Below are positions 5,592 to 5,986 of a DNA stretch of 5,986 bases, in pieces. The notes beneath the pieces are model-generated. The model was given only the letters and a program-made list of their open reading frames with translations. It was not told where the DNA came from and ran no database searches. Origin of the DNA: an uncultured Erysipelotrichaceae bacterium (GTDB lineage: Bacteria; Bacillota_I; Bacilli_A; Erysipelotrichales; Erysipelotrichaceae); the NCBI GenBank assembly GCA_947175465.1, contig CAMWMY010000085.1:1-5986 (forward strand), in the 5' to 3' direction. The translations under genes and the position numbers were made by a program. Within the stretch, counting starts at the first letter, position 1. The number at the start of each line of letters is the position of its first letter.

Positions 5592-5986
5592 GACATATCT
5601 TGAATAGTACTCTCTACAGCAAGTGTATCTAATATTTTAAATTGCTTATACACAAAATAAATAGTTAATAAAAAGCTAACCAAATCAGCAACAGGTCCTG
5701 CATACAATACCCCATCAATCCCCATGTATATAGGAAAAATAATAAGCAATGGTAATAAAAAGAGAATCTGTCTTGTTAAAGAAATGAATACACTTTTTCC
5801 CGCTTGTCCAATAGATGAAAAAAACATCGATGTGATCGGCTGTGCTCCATTAATAAAGATAAAAAACATATAAATACGAAAATAACGCTCAGAAAATAAA
5901 AAGTACTCTTCACTACCATTTCCAAAAAAAGAAGTAATTTGCCTTGGAAAAAATTGAAAACAAATAAATGTAAAAATCGATATAAT
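5582..5986 (-). CDS. MATE-family efflux transporter, C-terminal part (5' end outside window)
   Basis: The frame is open from the right edge of the window to the TAG at 5582-5584, giving the last 134 residues. MATE proteins are 12-helix inner-membrane antiporters that export drugs or metabolites using Na+ or H+ gradients. The fragment shows about four hydrophobic helices: the opening ISIFTFICFQFF, then MFFIFINGAQPITSMFF, then FISLTRQILFLLPLLIIFPI, then VADLVSFLLTIYFVYKQF. Family-typical stretches are FGNGSEEYFLFSERYFRIY, GAQPITSMFFSSIGQAGKS and the GIDGVLYAGPVADL region before the last helix. The internal ATG at 5869 is not the start, because homologous sequence continues upstream of it. A short hydrophilic tail (ESTIQDMSKN) ends within the shared terminator. 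The substrate cannot be inferred. Confidence 0.85.
   Translation of the reverse strand: MISIFTFICFQFFPRQITSFFGNGSEEYFLFSERYFRIYMFFIFINGAQPITSMFFSSIGQAGKSVFISLTRQILFLLPLLIIFPIYMGIDGVLYAGPVADLVSFLLTIYFVYKQFKILDTLAVESTIQDMSKN

Noticed and set aside
5867..5869. ATG at 5869 as the start of a small 95-residue membrane protein
   Set aside because: The frame continues upstream to the window edge with MATE-like sequence, so it is an internal methionine of a larger gene.

Overview
The window is AT-rich DNA from a low-GC Gram-positive bacterium, most likely an anaerobic endospore-forming Firmicute of the Clostridia or Erysipelotrichia type. Three things support this. The Shine-Dalgarno sequences are strong (AGGAGG). 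The window encodes a long-form ribosome hibernation factor. It also encodes a protein built like SleC, the clostridial spore cortex-lytic enzyme. No gene here fixes the genus.

Layout. Positions 1 to about 764 hold one end of an IS3-family insertion sequence on the minus strand: orfA is complete and orfB runs off the left edge, joined by a -1 frameshift window at an A9 run. A hairpin at 728-775 separates it from hpf (805-1347, minus). Next, also on the minus strand, are an M19-type membrane-dipeptidase homologue (1457-2398) and a zinc-dependent phospholipase C-like protein (2368-3381). These two overlap by 31 nt and form a transcription unit that reads toward hpf; hpf also has its own likely -10 element. 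A divergent intergenic region (3382-3487) carries a likely -10 for the phospholipase-like gene and an 8-bp perfect hairpin. On the plus strand follows a large SleC-like gene (3488 or 3503 to 5554) with an N-terminal pro-domain, a SpoIID/LytB-like lytic transglycosylase domain and four C-terminal peptidoglycan-binding domains. It converges on the 3' end of a MATE-family efflux gene (5582-5986, minus, 5' end outside the window), and the two share a bidirectional terminator.

How the genes may work together. The SleC-like protein would cut cortex peptidoglycan, presumably at spore germination. The dipeptidase could process small peptides, and the phospholipase-like protein has an intact set of candidate metal ligands but no visible export signal; linking either to spores is speculation from adjacency. 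HPF dimerises 70S ribosomes into inactive 100S particles in resting cells. I see no CRISPR array, tRNA, rRNA, riboswitch or clear novel defence system. The most unusual points are the SleC-like gene's apparent AUC start codon and its three extra cell-wall-binding repeats.
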